In this document: piece by piece, positions 26,458 through 36,409 of the stretch
Position numbering within the stretch: the stretch's first letter is position 1
Layout of the letters: each line of letters starts with the position of its first letter
Source of the DNA: CAIKMD01 sp963740675
GTDB lineage: Bacteria; Pseudomonadota; Alphaproteobacteria; ATCC43930; CGMCC-115725
Direction of reading: 5' to 3'
DNA: 64,000 nt
NCBI GenBank assembly: GCA_963740675.1
Contig: CAVUFS010000010.1
Span: 62,001-126,000, forward strand
Notes under the pieces: model-generated
Databases searched by the model: none
Told to the model about the DNA's origin: nothing
Seen by the model: only the letters and a program-made list of their open reading frames with translations
Position numbers and translations under genes: made by a program

Positions 26458-28115
26458 TCAGCCGCCGGTGATCTGGGCGAGTAGCGCGGCCGGATTGTCA
26501 GGCACGCGATTGGCGCGCCAGGCGACGATCTGATCGGGCCGGATCAGCGCGAGATCGGCCTCGTAGAGATCGCGCAACTCGGCCTCGGGCCGATCGACAA
26601 TTGTGAGCGGCATGCCGCGCGCTTCCGCGGCAGCGACGAACGGCGCCGCATCGGGCGGCGCCGCACCAAGACGCAGCAGGCTGAACTCGAAGCCGAGCGT
26701 GTCGTAGAGCGAGCGGCCATCGCTCAGCCAGACATGCGGCGCGCGGCCGCCGGGCACGGCGCTCGGCAGGTAATCGTTCATCTTGTCGGGCGGCGGTGCC
26801 TTGCCATCGCTCGCGATGATCGGGGAACCGTCATAGCGCGCGCCGAACGTGATGCCGGGGATGTTGAATTCTTCGCGCACATGGCGATTGAGTAGCACGC
26901 CCGCCGCCTCCCGTGCCGCCGTGCCGGCGGGCGTGTCGTCCTCGATCTCGGGTGCCGGCACGAAGCGGCCGACCGTGTCGGCGAAATATTTGGCGAAGCC
27001 GGTGTTGCGCACGGCAATTTGACGACGCTCGGTTTCATACGTGTCGAGTAGGCGCGGCCCGCCCCAGCCTTGCACCATCGCCGCCAGTTTCCAGGCGAGG
27101 TTTACGACATCCTCGACCGCTGTGTTGTAGCCAAGCCCGCCGGTCGGGGTGAACAAATGCACCGCATCGCCCGCCATGAACACGCGGCCGCGCTGATAGG
27201 CCTGCGCAACCAGCGAATAGCCTGCATGCCAGGATTTGCGATTGATGATTTCGACTGGAATTCGGCGCCGACCATCGTCCGGAACCGCGCGATGCTTTCG
27301 GCGGGCGAGATGTCGGTCTCTTCTTTGTCGCGCGGCAATTGCATGCCGAAGGTGAATTCGCCCTTGCCGTCGATCGTCACCATCGTGCCGCGCTGCGCAT
27401 GGTTCATCGACCAATATTGCCAGGCGCGTTTATGTTTCATCACGTCATAGACGGCCGGCGCGCGCAGATAGGTGGTGAGCTGGCGCCCGCTCATGAACGG
27501 CCGGTCGACTTGCGCCAGCCCGTCATAATGCAGATCGAGCTGTCGCCGCACGGTGCTGCGTGGCCCATCGCAGCCGACGAGATATTGCGCCGTCGTGCTT
27601 CGCTTTGCGTGGCCATCGGCGCTCTCGGCCTCGACTTCGACATGATCGCCATGATCGGTGAAGCGTGTGGTGCGCCAGTTGAAATTGAGGGATACCGATT
27701 TGTGCCGCCGTGCCTCGTCCAGCAACACTTCCTCGATATACATTTGCGTACAGCGATGCGGCAGCTCCGCCGCGCTCCACGATCCCGACAGCGTCTTGAT
27801 CAGCGCGCGGGCATCCTGCGCCGGCGGTAGATCCAGCCGTGCGATCTCATGGCGGGTTACGCGCGTGAAGTAAGCGACATCGGTTGGATGATCCGGCGGC
27901 AGGCCGCGAACCCGCAGCTTCTCGGCAAAACCAAGCCGGCGATAGAACTCCATCGTCCGCGCTTGGGTCGCGTTCGCTTGCGGATAGGGTGACGTCCCAG
28001 GCCGGTCGCAGAAAAGCAGCGTCGCGATGCGGCGCTGACCCAGCTCATTGGCAAGCATCAATCCCGCCGGCCCGCCGCCCACGATGATCACCGCGGCGTC
28101 CAGCGGCGCGTTCAT
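26458..28115 (-). CDS. FAD-dependent aromatic hydroxylase, copy B (frameshifted)
   Basis: A second PheA/TfdB-type hydroxylase, 552 residues once joined, one residue longer than copy A. The N-terminal frame has AAVIIVGGGPAGLMLANEL and YLVGCDGPRSTVRRQL. At about 27255-27268 the frame is lost just after TMVGAEF; the correct continuation (PVEIINRKSWHAGYSLVAQA, then GDAVHLFTPTGGLGYNTAVED) is in another frame, and one missing base explains it. Whether this is decay of a redundant duplicate or a sequence error is open. Its ATG overlaps the LLM gene stop by 4 bp, so the LLM enzyme and copy B are translationally coupled. Confidence 0.85.
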
Positions 28116-29122
28116 GCGCTCGTCGCCTTCCGCACGATGGGCAAGACCTCGTTGATCATCAGCTTCATCGAGGCCTCGACGCGGTCCGCTGCAAGCGCAC
28201 CGAAATTCGATAGCGTCGCGACATGCTCGACGCCGATGCGCTGCAGCGCGATCAGCTTCTCGGCAATGGTCTCGACCGAGCCGAAGAGCGCGAGGCCGTT
28301 CTCGCAGATCTGCTCGTAGGTCCAGGGCTTAGCGTAAAGCCGCGTGCGGCAATACAGCTCGAACGCATCGCGCACCAACAATTCAGCTTCCTGATCGGTG
28401 CGCGCGACATAGGTGTGGAAGGTCGTGATATGCGGCGCGAGTCCGCCGGGCATCGGCGGCACGTTCGCTTCCTGACGGCCGCGTGCGAAGGCTTCCTGCA
28501 GCGCGCCGATCTGCTCGAAATTCTCCAGCGTGCCATAAGGAATGGTCAGGAGCCCGTTGCCCTGGCGACCGATGTGATAGACCGCCTCTTTGTTGAGCGC
28601 CGCGACATAGAGCGGCACAGGGTTTTGCAGCGGCGCCACGTTGAGCTGCACCGCGTCGAGCGAGGTGAACTTGCCGGCATGGGTCACGCGCGCGCCGGAA
28701 AGCAGTTGCTTCACGATCGCCATATTCTCGTCGAACCGGTCGCGCTTCTCGGCCGGATCGCGGCCGAAGCCGGCGAATTCATGCTTTAGATAGCCGGAGC
28801 CGAGACCCAGGATCAGCCGGCCGCCCGACAATTGATCGAGCAGCGCATAATCCTCGGCAACCGTGCGCGGATCGCGGAAGGGCAGCACCGTAATCGCCGG
28901 CCCCAGGCGGATACGGCTGGTGCGCTCGGCAATCGCGGAGAGCAGCACGGCCGGATTGGGCACGGTGCCGTACGGATGAAAATGATGCTCGGCGACGAAA
29001 CAGATCTCATAGCCGAGGCTCTCGGCCAGCACGGCCTGATCGATGATCGCGCGATAGAACGCACCCTGCTGGCGCGCGCCGTCGGGATAATGATCGGCGA
29101 CGGAAAGAATCGATAATTTCAC
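28112..29122 (-). CDS. LLM class flavin-dependent oxidoreductase (luciferase-like)
   Basis: A 336-residue bacterial-luciferase-like TIM-barrel enzyme that uses reduced flavin. Hallmarks are LAESLGYEICFVAEHHFHPYG, SRIRLGPAITVLPFRDPRTVAEDYALLDQLSGGRL and LGLGSGYLKHEFAGFG. It needs FMNH2 from a separate reductase, which is not seen nearby. It is the first gene of the minus-strand unit leading into hydroxylase copy B and overlaps it by 4 bp, suggesting consecutive steps in one oxidative pathway. It is divergent from the GST gene across 66 bp. Confidence 0.88.
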   Translation of the reverse strand: MKLSILSVADHYPDGARQQGAFYRAIIDQAVLAESLGYEICFVAEHHFHPYGTVPNPAVLLSAIAERTSRIRLGPAITVLPFRDPRTVAEDYALLDQLSGGRLILGLGSGYLKHEFAGFGRDPAEKRDRFDENMAIVKQLLSGARVTHAGKFTSLDAVQLNVAPLQNPVPLYVAALNKEAVYHIGRQGNGLLTIPYGTLENFEQIGALQEAFARGRQEANVPPMPGGLAPHITTFHTYVARTDQEAELLVRDAFELYCRTRLYAKPWTYEQICENGLALFGSVETIAEKLIALQRIGVEHVATLSNFGALAADRVEASMKLMINEVLPIVRKATSA

Positions 29123-29188
29123 AGCGCTCTCGCTTGCCCGATTGTCCGCCCGTTTCTAGCTTTACGGGCACCCCAAGGCGAGGCACCC

Positions 29189-29983
29189 ATGCTCTATCTC
29201 TATCAAGGCAGCACTTCGGTATGTTCCGTCAAGGTGCGATTGGCACTTGAGGAAAAGGGCCTCGCTTTCGAAGGCGAAATTCTCGATCTGCAGCGCGGCG
29301 ACCAGCACCGGCCGGATTACGCCAAGCTCAATCCGAACGAGGTCGTGCCGACGCTCGTCCATGACGACAAGGCGTTGATCGAATCGACGCTGATCCTCGA
29401 ATATCTCAACGAGGCGTTTCCGAACCCGCCGTTGATGCCGACCGATCCGGCGCTGCGCCACCAGGCGCGGCTCTTCATGAAGAAGATCGACGACTATCTT
29501 CATGCCGCCTGCTCGACCGTCACTTTCGCGACCGCTAATCGCAAAGTGCTAGCGCAGAAATCGCCGGATGAGCTTGATGCGCATCTGGCGAAGATTCCCA
29601 ATGTCGATTATCGCGAGCGGCAACGGCTCTCGATCACGCAGGGGCTTGCCGCGCCGCATGTCGCGCAGGCGCTCAAGAATTACGACAAATATATCGGCGA
29701 TATGGAGGCGGCACTCGGCCAGCATCCGTATCTCGCGGGCCCGCAATACACGCTCGCCGATGCGGCGGCGACGCCGTACATCTTCCGCGCGGAAGCAATC
29801 GGTCTCGACGGGCTGTGGCAGGGACGGCGGCCGAAGGTTGCGGCGTGGTATCAGCGCGTGCGGGAACGCCCGAGTTTTGATAAGGCGGTGATCGCGCCGA
29901 TCTCGGCGGCGGATCGCCATCGCTTCGATGTGCCGCGCGAGGAAAGCTGGGCGAAAGCGCGCGAGGTCTTGGGGATCGCGTAA
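29189..29983 (+). CDS. glutathione S-transferase family protein
   Basis: A 264-residue GST. The N-terminal thioredoxin-like domain reads STSVCSVKVRLALEEKGL, with the glutathione-contact segment NPNEVVPTLVHDDKALIESTLILEYLNE (cis-Pro after VV and Glu-Ser). The C-terminal helical domain ends with YTLADAAATPYIFRAEAIGL. It is longer than usual because of an insert around residues 100-150. In this setting it may serve ring-cleavage isomerisation (maleylpyruvate isomerase-like) or detoxification; neither can be read from the sequence. It is the only plus-strand gene between 18.3 and 42.7 kb. Confidence 0.87.
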   Translation: MLYLYQGSTSVCSVKVRLALEEKGLAFEGEILDLQRGDQHRPDYAKLNPNEVVPTLVHDDKALIESTLILEYLNEAFPNPPLMPTDPALRHQARLFMKKIDDYLHAACSTVTFATANRKVLAQKSPDELDAHLAKIPNVDYRERQRLSITQGLAAPHVAQALKNYDKYIGDMEAALGQHPYLAGPQYTLADAAATPYIFRAEAIGLDGLWQGRRPKVAAWYQRVRERPSFDKAVIAPISAADRHRFDVPREESWAKAREVLGIA

Positions 29984-30001
29984 CCCCGCGCGCCGGCCGA
30001 C

Positions 30002-31644
30002 CTAAAAGACCTGACGGAAAATCCAGAACAGGCTTGCCGAGAGCATGATCGCGGCCGGGAGCGTCAGCACCCAGGCCATGAGCATGCTGAGGATTGTCGA
30101 CCATTGCAGGCCGGAGCGGTTGGCCGCCATCGTGCCGGCGACACCCGAGGACAGAACATGCGTCGTGCTGACCGGCCAGCCCCACTGGTCGGCGGCGCCG
30201 ATGGTCACCATGGCGACGATCTCGGCGGCGGCGCCCTGGCCATAGGTCAGATGCGTCTTGCCGATCTTCTCGCCGACGGTGACGACGATGCGCTTCCAGC
30301 CGATCATCGTGCCCATGCCGAGCGCGATGGCGACCGCGATCTTCACCCAGGTCGGGATGAACTTGGTCGCGTTGTCGATCTCGCCTTTATAGGCTTTGAG
30401 ATCGGATTGCTCGGCTGCGGTGAGTTGCAGCTGATCGTCCTTGCTGACGCGAGCCAGCATCTCGCTCGCGAGATACATGTCGTTACGGACGTTGGTTGTC
30501 TTTGCGGCGGGAATTTGCGCATAGGCGCCGTATTCCTGAACTTGCCGGTCGATATCGGTCGACCAGCGCATTGAGGGCCGGAATCGATTCCGCCGTGACG
30601 GTGCGCTTCTCGAGGGCTTGTGTTACGTCCTGGCGCGGATTGGCGCTGCTGGCATTGCCGGCATGCGCGGCCAGCACGTTCTCGGCGCGTACGGTCGCCT
30701 GATGGAAGACCTGCTTGTGATCGGCACCGATCGCGTGGTTGAGCGCATAGGCCGTCGGCACGCAGCCGATGAGGATCAGCATGATCAGGCCCATGCCCTT
30801 TTGCCCGTCATTCGAGCCGTGGAAGAAGCTGACGCCGGTGCAGGTGAGGATCAGCAGGCCGCGGATCCAGGCCGGCGGCGGTTTCGCACCTTCAGGCGCC
30901 GTGTAGAGTTTCGGGAAAGGCAACGTCACCTTGGCGACGAGCAGCAGCAGTGCCGAGCAGGACGAAGCCGATCACCGGCGAGAAAGCGAGCGAGCGGAAC
31001 ACACCGACCGCCTGACCCCAATCGACACCGCTGGTGCCGTTCGGGCCGCCCATCAGCTGATTGGCGAGACCGACGCCGATGATCGAGCCGATCAGCGCGT
31101 GCGAGCTCGAATTCGGAATACCGAAATACCAGGTACCGATGTTCCAGATGATCGCCGCGATGAGCAGCGCGAACACCATCGCGAAACCGGCCGACGAGCC
31201 GACTTGCAGGATCAACTCGACCGGCAACAGCGAGACGATGGTGAAGGCGACAAGACCGGCCGAGCTCACGACGCCGATCAAATTCCAGATGCCGGACCAG
31301 ACGACGGCAACTTGCGGTGCCATCGAATGCGTATAGATGACGGTGGCAACGGCGTTCGCCGTATCGTGGAAACCGTTGACGAATTCGAAGCCGAGCGCGA
31401 TGCACAGCGCGACGCCCAGCAGGATGAACGGCAGGATCGTTGTCGTCGGTCCCATATCCATGAGATCGTGGACCAAAGACGTGCCGGCATAGATGGCGCC
31501 CAGCGCCAGGATGCCGAAGACACCGAACGACGTCGCACGCTGCGTCCAACGCGGCTGGCGCGAATGGTGCAGTGGGTGATCGGTGTGGTGTGTGTGCGGT
31601 TCGTGTGACGGATTAATCCGACGGACAATCGACGCGTCTGTCAT
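30002..31644 (-). CDS. pit: PiT-family inorganic phosphate transporter (two frameshifts)
   Basis: An inner-membrane low-affinity phosphate permease, 546 residues once joined. The first piece has the PiT signature GFEFVNGFHDTANAVATVIYT and IPNSSSHALIGSIIG. The middle piece has GVSFFHGSNDGQKGMGLIML, the repeated PiT signature. The last piece ends with GWPVSTTHVLSSGVAGTMAA. The frame slips twice by one extra base, at about 30941-30956 and 30563-30565; each continuation is conserved. The extended loop between the halves (about 130 residues) is seen in larger PiT members. It lies 106 bp downstream of phoD on the same strand, so phosphatase and uptake are linked. Confidence 0.88.
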
Positions 31645-31750
31645 GCGACCCCTCTGGCCGACACTACGAACAGGTCGGCTTCTATCGTCGACCTATACCG
31701 ACGGTTGGTGACAGCGGGGTGACGCTTCAGTGACCGCTCGCCGCGCGTGC

Positions 31751-33349
31751 TCAGGCCATTTGTGGCCCGGCGTGGCCACTTTCAACAACCCAGTGTTTTA
31801 GCGTCGAGAGCGTTGCTTTGGGATCGGCCGCATCCGACACAACCTGCATCTTCACGTCCATTTTCCGCCGATCGGTATCGACCAGCACATAGCCGCGACG
31901 CCGGCTTTCGAAAAATTTGATATGTGGGTTGTTCGGAACGAATGACATGAAAGCGTCATAAGACGGCCCGTAAGACGTGATCGAAGTGCCGACGAATTCC
32001 GTCGCGACGACGGGCGAGCGCGGATCGAAAAAATCGATCTTTAGATCGTTCGCCCAAAACGAGTGGCTGTCGCCGCCGATCACCACCGGGTTCTTCACCT
32101 TCGCATCTTGGATATGGTGCAGCAGGCGCGCGCGGCAGGCGGGATAGCCGTTCCAATCATCGGTCCAGAAGCCATAGCCGCTGTTATCCGGCATGTTCTC
32201 GCGCAGCTCGGCCATCAGCACGTCTTGCGCAATCACGTTCCACTGGGCTCGTGACTTTGCGAGCCCATCAAAAAGCCATTTCTCTTGCTCCAGGCCGAGC
32301 ATCGAGCGCGCGGGATCGAGCCGCTCGGCGCATGTCGCGTTGCTTTCGAGGTGACCGCCGCCGTGGTTGGGCCGCGCGTAACAGGCCTGGCTCGAGCGAT
32401 ATTGCCGCCCATCGAGCACCGAGAACTCGACAAGATCGCCGAAAGCGAGCCGGTCATAGAGCCGCATCTTCGGCCCGTCGGGATGCGACAGGCTCGGCCG
32501 CACCGGCATGTGCTCGTAGAAAGCGCGATAGGCGGCGGCGCGGCGCTGCAGGAATTTCGTCGGGTCGTCGAAGGTCTCAGAGAGATCGTCGGCGTAGTCG
32601 TTCTGCACCTCGTGATCATCCCACGTCATCAGCGCAGGCACTTCGGCATGCAACCGCTGCAGATCGGGATCGGTGTGATATTGCGCATAGCGATTACGAT
32701 AGGTGCGCAGATCGGTCGCGGTGACGCCGTCACTGTGCTTGCGCAGGCCGGGGCGACGGCCAACGAATTCGTAGATGTAATCGCCAAGAAAGATCGCGAT
32801 ATCGGGTTGCTGCTCGGCGAGATGACGATAGGCCGAGAAATAACCGAGCTCGTAATTGGAGCAGGAGACGAAGCCGAAGCGGAATTTAGCGAGCGCTGCA
32901 CCGGCTGCCGGTGCGGTCATGGTGCGGCCGATCGCGCTTTGTGCCGCGCCCGCTGCGAAGCGGTACCAATAGGGCCGGCCTGGCGCGAGGCCGCCGATCT
33001 CGACATGCACCGACCATGCGTCTTCGGGTGCAGCGAGTACCGTGCCGCTACGCACGAGCTGTTGCATCGTGGAATCGGTTGCGATCTCGTAAGCGACCGG
33101 TACCGCACCGCCGCTCATGCCGCCGGGGGTCGCCGGGTCGGGGCTCAGCGGATCGGGCGCGAGGCGCGTCCACAGCACGAAGCCGTCAGGCACCGGATCG
33201 CCCGAGGCGATACCGAGGCTGAAGGGATCGCTCGACCAGCGCGGGCCTGGCGCGGTGCAGCCGACGAGTCCGGGCAGTGCCGCGGTGGTGGCAAGCGCAA
33301 TGCCGCCGCGCAGAAGCTGGCGGCGTGTCGGGCGATAAAGATGCGTCAT
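31751..33349 (-). CDS. phoD: PhoD-like alkaline phosphatase, Tat-exported
   Basis: A 532-residue phosphodiesterase/alkaline phosphatase of the PhoD family, exported by the Tat route: the N-terminus has RPTRRQLLRGGIALATTAA, followed by a possible lipobox-like LVGC. The N-terminal Fn3-like domain is followed by the catalytic domain with GFVSCSN, IAIFLGDYIYEF, ALMTWDDHEVQNDYADD and VVIGGDSHSFWANDL, which carry the Ca/Fe ligands. The start ATG 33349 begins the signal peptide; an upstream start would add residues before it. It releases phosphate outside the cytoplasm, and the PiT gene follows on the same strand, so phosphate-starvation control is plausible, although I saw no clear Pho box. Confidence 0.9.
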   Translation of the reverse strand: MTHLYRPTRRQLLRGGIALATTAALPGLVGCTAPGPRWSSDPFSLGIASGDPVPDGFVLWTRLAPDPLSPDPATPGGMSGGAVPVAYEIATDSTMQQLVRSGTVLAAPEDAWSVHVEIGGLAPGRPYWYRFAAGAAQSAIGRTMTAPAAGAALAKFRFGFVSCSNYELGYFSAYRHLAEQQPDIAIFLGDYIYEFVGRRPGLRKHSDGVTATDLRTYRNRYAQYHTDPDLQRLHAEVPALMTWDDHEVQNDYADDLSETFDDPTKFLQRRAAAYRAFYEHMPVRPSLSHPDGPKMRLYDRLAFGDLVEFSVLDGRQYRSSQACYARPNHGGGHLESNATCAERLDPARSMLGLEQEKWLFDGLAKSRAQWNVIAQDVLMAELRENMPDNSGYGFWTDDWNGYPACRARLLHHIQDAKVKNPVVIGGDSHSFWANDLKIDFFDPRSPVVATEFVGTSITSYGPSYDAFMSFVPNNPHIKFFESRRRGYVLVDTDRRKMDVKMQVVSDAADPKATLSTLKHWVVESGHAGPQMA

Positions 33350-33438
33350 GGGTCTGGTCCCTAGCACCGCTCGATGACCAACGCGTGATCGCATGCCGCC
33401 GCGAGCGCGATTTTTGCTTTAAAGGGAAATTTCAACGC

Positions 33439-33520
33439 CGTCATTGCGAGCGAAGCGAAGCAATCCAGGCGTACGCGCGGGATGCTGGATTGCTTCGTCG
33501 CTCCGCTCCTCGCAATGACG
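33439..33520. repeat. palindromic intergenic repeat, CGTCATTGCGAG type, copy 2
   Basis: An 82-bp element with ends CGTCATTGCGAGCGAAGCG and CTCCTCGCAATGACG and inner arms AAGCAATCCAG and CTGGATTGCTTCG, in the gap between phoD and the heparinase-like gene. It matches copy 1 at 5684-5769 in ends and inner arms. Confidence 0.8.
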
Positions 33521-33548
33521 TGGTTGGATCGGCTTTCGCGAAATCGTT

Positions 33549-35175
33549 CTACAAATCTTCGGAGAGCGAGGGCTGCGTGTCCTCTTGCTGCTTCCTGGCT
33601 TCGCGGCGCAGCGCCCATTTGACGATCGCGCCGTTGCTGCCGACATGACCATCGAGCACGATCTGCCGCGTCTTCTTGGTGCCGCCGGCGCCGACATAGA
33701 TGCTCTCGGCGATGCTCAACACCGCGCCCTGCATGCGCAGGCGCCAGCCCGCGCCGCCTGGCAGCCGCAACAGCACGGCGTTGCCGTCCTGGGTCAGCGA
33801 CGCCTGCACGCTCGGATGGAGATGGAAGCGGATGGCGAAGCCCTGGCCCGAGCGGCCGGTCAGGCGATCTTCGCCGCGCAGATCCTCACCATCGGCGGCG
33901 AGGAACAATTGCCGCGCATGGGTGAGGCCAAGCTTCTTCTTGAAACCGTCATGGCTCGCCGCGACCCATTGCGCGCCGGCATCCTCGGCGCGCATCGCCG
34001 TTACTTCCTGCGGGCCCCGCAGCAACGCTGCCATCGGCGCGGAATTCGACCGAGCTGGTATCGGCGGCGATCAAGGTCGAATGCGCCGCGGTCGCGCGCA
34101 ACGCACCGCGCCATTCCGTGCTCGGCCCATGATAGGCGCCGCAATTCACGATCAGCCGCTCGCGGCCATAGCTCATCTCGAAAGCGAGCGCGCCGGCGTG
34201 ATAGTCGAGATCGAGTCCCGCTGGCGGCGGCTTGCCGCAATCGAACAGCACGAGCGAATGGCCAGCGCGCAGCCGCTCATAGCCGGAATGCGGCGCGGTC
34301 GCGGGCGCGCGGCCCTTGGCATCGGCGCGGTTGAGCACGCGGTCGATGATCGCGCCATCACCTTCATTGGCGCCGTTGAACAGCGCGAAGCGACCGTCGC
34401 CATGGCGGAAGAAGCGCAGCATCGGCGCGGCGCGATCGATCGCCTGCTGGATCGCGCCGTGAACCTCATTATGCGAGGCGGCAAGCGCGGCACGCGCATC
34501 GACGAGATAGCGCAGCGAAGCGAGTTGCGCTTCGGGGTTGCGCGTGACATGGCCGCCATCGGCCAGGATCTGCGTTTCGATCTCGCGCGCGAAATGCGCC
34601 AGCGCGCGCGCCAAGGCGCGATCGAGCACTTGCGCGGCCAACGCGGCGATGAGGCCGCGCAATGCGGCAAGCCGCGGCAGGCCAGGCGCTTCGCGATGCG
34701 CAACACGGGCGAGGTGACGCGATTGCCGCGCCAGGCTCTTCAGCATCGCCGCGCGCAGCGTCTCGTCCGCGGCGAGGCGATCGAAATATTCGAGCCAGGC
34801 GAAAAGCCTGTCGCCGATCACATCGGCGCGCCAGGCCAGCCGGTCATAGATATCGAATTGCTGCAGCCATTCCGCGGTCCAGCGCCGGGCTGCTTCCCAA
34901 GCCGCCTCGTTGCCGAGCGCGGCAAGATCGCTGAGCCATTGGAAGCGTTGCAGATCGGCGCGCCATTCCTCGCTGGTGCCGGCGCGCCAAGGCGGCGAGG
35001 GCGCACGGACCAACTCGTCCTGGAAACGGAACTCGCCGGCGAGCAACGCCTCGCCTTGCACCGCATCGCCCGGCCACGGATCGAGCTTCAGCGCCAATTC
35101 GCGTGGCGAGCGGCCGGCGAGGCTGAGATGATAGATCGCAGAGCCGTGATAGAGCGCGCGCAAGCCCGGGCGCAT
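33549..35175 (-). CDS. heparinase II/III family protein (frameshifted)
   Basis: A 541-residue member of the heparinase II/III-like family once joined. The N-terminal alpha/alpha toroid has RFQWLSDLAALGNEAAWEAA and DGGHVTRNPEAQLASL; the C-terminal beta-sandwich begins ALAFEMSYGRERLIVNCGAYHGPSTEWRGA and ends in HPSVQASLTQDGNAVLL. Around 34015-34032 one extra base breaks the frame after EFRADGSV; the correct frame continues RGPQEVTAMRAEDAGAQW. The family is taken to act on polysaccharides, but the role of this widespread alphaproteobacterial member is unclear. Its ATG is one base after the rpe stop, so the two are an operon. No signal peptide is visible. Confidence 0.85.
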
Positions 35176-35176
35176 G

Positions 35177-35842
35177 CTAGGCGCCGCCGCGCAGAAGCCG
35201 GATATTGCCGGCATAGGCGTTCGCGCCGCCGGTGAACGTCGCCGTGCCCGCGACCAGAACGTCGGCGCCGGCGGCGATCGCGGCGCGCGCCGTGTTTTCA
35301 TTGATGCCGCCATCGACTTCGAGATCGATCTTGCGGCCAAGCTTGTCGATACGGGCGCGCAGGACGCGTAGCTTCTCGAGCGCTTCGGGAATGAAGCTCT
35401 GCCCGCCAAAGCCGGGATTGACGCTCATCACCAGCACGAGATCGATGTCGTTCAGGACATATTCGACGTGCTCGATCGGCGTCGCCGGGTTGAGCGCGAC
35501 ACCGGCCTTCTTGCCATGTGATTTGATGAGCTGGACGGTGCGGTGAAGATGCGGGCCTGCTTCGGGATGCACGGTGATGATGTCGGACCCGGCGGCAGCG
35601 AAATCAGCGATATAGGGATCGACTGGCGCGATCATCAGATGCGTGTCGAAGGTCAGTTTCGAATGTGGGCGTAGCGCTTTGACGACGTTCGGCCCGATGG
35701 TGAGGTTGGGCACGAAATGCCCGTCCATCACGTCGATATGGATGTAGTCGGCTCCGGCTGCATCGACCGCGCGCACTTCCTCGCCGAGCTTCGCGAAATC
35801 GGCGGACAGGATCGAGGGCGCGATGCGGACCGGCTGCTGCAT
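35177..35842 (-). CDS. rpe: ribulose-phosphate 3-epimerase
   Basis: A 221-residue TIM-barrel epimerase of the pentose phosphate pathway interconverting ribulose 5-phosphate and xylulose 5-phosphate. Metal and catalytic residues lie in IAPSILSADFAKLGEEV, HIDVMDGHFVPNLTIGP, DTHLMI, VMSVNPGFGGQSFIPEAL and LEVDGGINENTA. Length is normal. It is followed after one base by the heparinase-like gene, the order usual in alphaproteobacteria. Confidence 0.96.
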   Translation of the reverse strand: MQQPVRIAPSILSADFAKLGEEVRAVDAAGADYIHIDVMDGHFVPNLTIGPNVVKALRPHSKLTFDTHLMIAPVDPYIADFAAAGSDIITVHPEAGPHLHRTVQLIKSHGKKAGVALNPATPIEHVEYVLNDIDLVLVMSVNPGFGGQSFIPEALEKLRVLRARIDKLGRKIDLEVDGGINENTARAAIAAGADVLVAGTATFTGGANAYAGNIRLLRGGA

Positions 35843-36024
35843 GCCGTCCTAGGTAACAGGGAAGGCGGGGCGGGGCAAGGAAACCGCAGGCAGGTGCCTG
35901 GGACCGTTTCCTGGCCAATTCCGGGCCTATTTCAGGGTCGCGAGATAAGCGATTAGGTGGCCGGAATCGGTGTCATTGGCTCGCCGATGACGGCGCGGCG
36001 GGATTGCGGGATCGTCAGCGGAGG

Positions 36025-36309
36025 TCAGGAACGGGCCTTGTTGCGCGGGGCCGTCGGCTTCGGCTCTTCCGGAAGCACCTCGATATGCTCGTCGTAAAGT
36101 GGCGCTGCAGCCACGATCCAACGCGCCCCGTCCTGAGCAAGAAGCTCATACTGCTCGGCCAGGGCGAGGAAGCCGCCCGATACGAAAGGATCTCGGATAT
36201 TGGCTGCGCGCTCGCGCATTTCAGAAGCCCGAGATCGCCAATACTTGTCGTCTTCCATTTCGCCGAAACCTTTGTGAAGTAGCGTCTCTCCCGATTTCTT
36301 GGCAGTCAC
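36025..36309 (-). CDS. small conserved hypothetical protein (EDDKYWRSRASEMRERA type)
   Basis: A short, charged, helical protein with no signal peptide. The core EDDKYWRSRASEMRERAANI and FLALAEQYELLAQDGARW resembles small proteins common in Rhizobiales that share a W-R-x-R-A-x-E start and an Y-E-x-L-A end; the function of that group is unknown to me. The longest frame starts at GTG 36309 (94 aa); an ATG at 36258, just before EDDKYW, may be the real start and would give 77 aa. No clear Shine-Dalgarno sequence decides between them. Confidence 0.65.
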   Translation of the reverse strand: MTAKKSGETLLHKGFGEMEDDKYWRSRASEMRERAANIRDPFVSGGFLALAEQYELLAQDGARWIVAAAPLYDEHIEVLPEEPKPTAPRNKARS

Positions 36310-36409
36310 CCTAAAGGTGTGTTTTGGCGAAAAGATGGCACAGGCTCAGAGCTTACGCCCCGACTTTGCCGTTTTGTCTAATGAATCCGGCTGAAGCGAC
36401 CGTGCGCGC

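Noticed and set aside
35843..36024. Possible gene or RNA between the small hypothetical gene and rpe
   Set aside because: No frame with a plausible start or ribosome-binding site and no stable RNA fold recognised.
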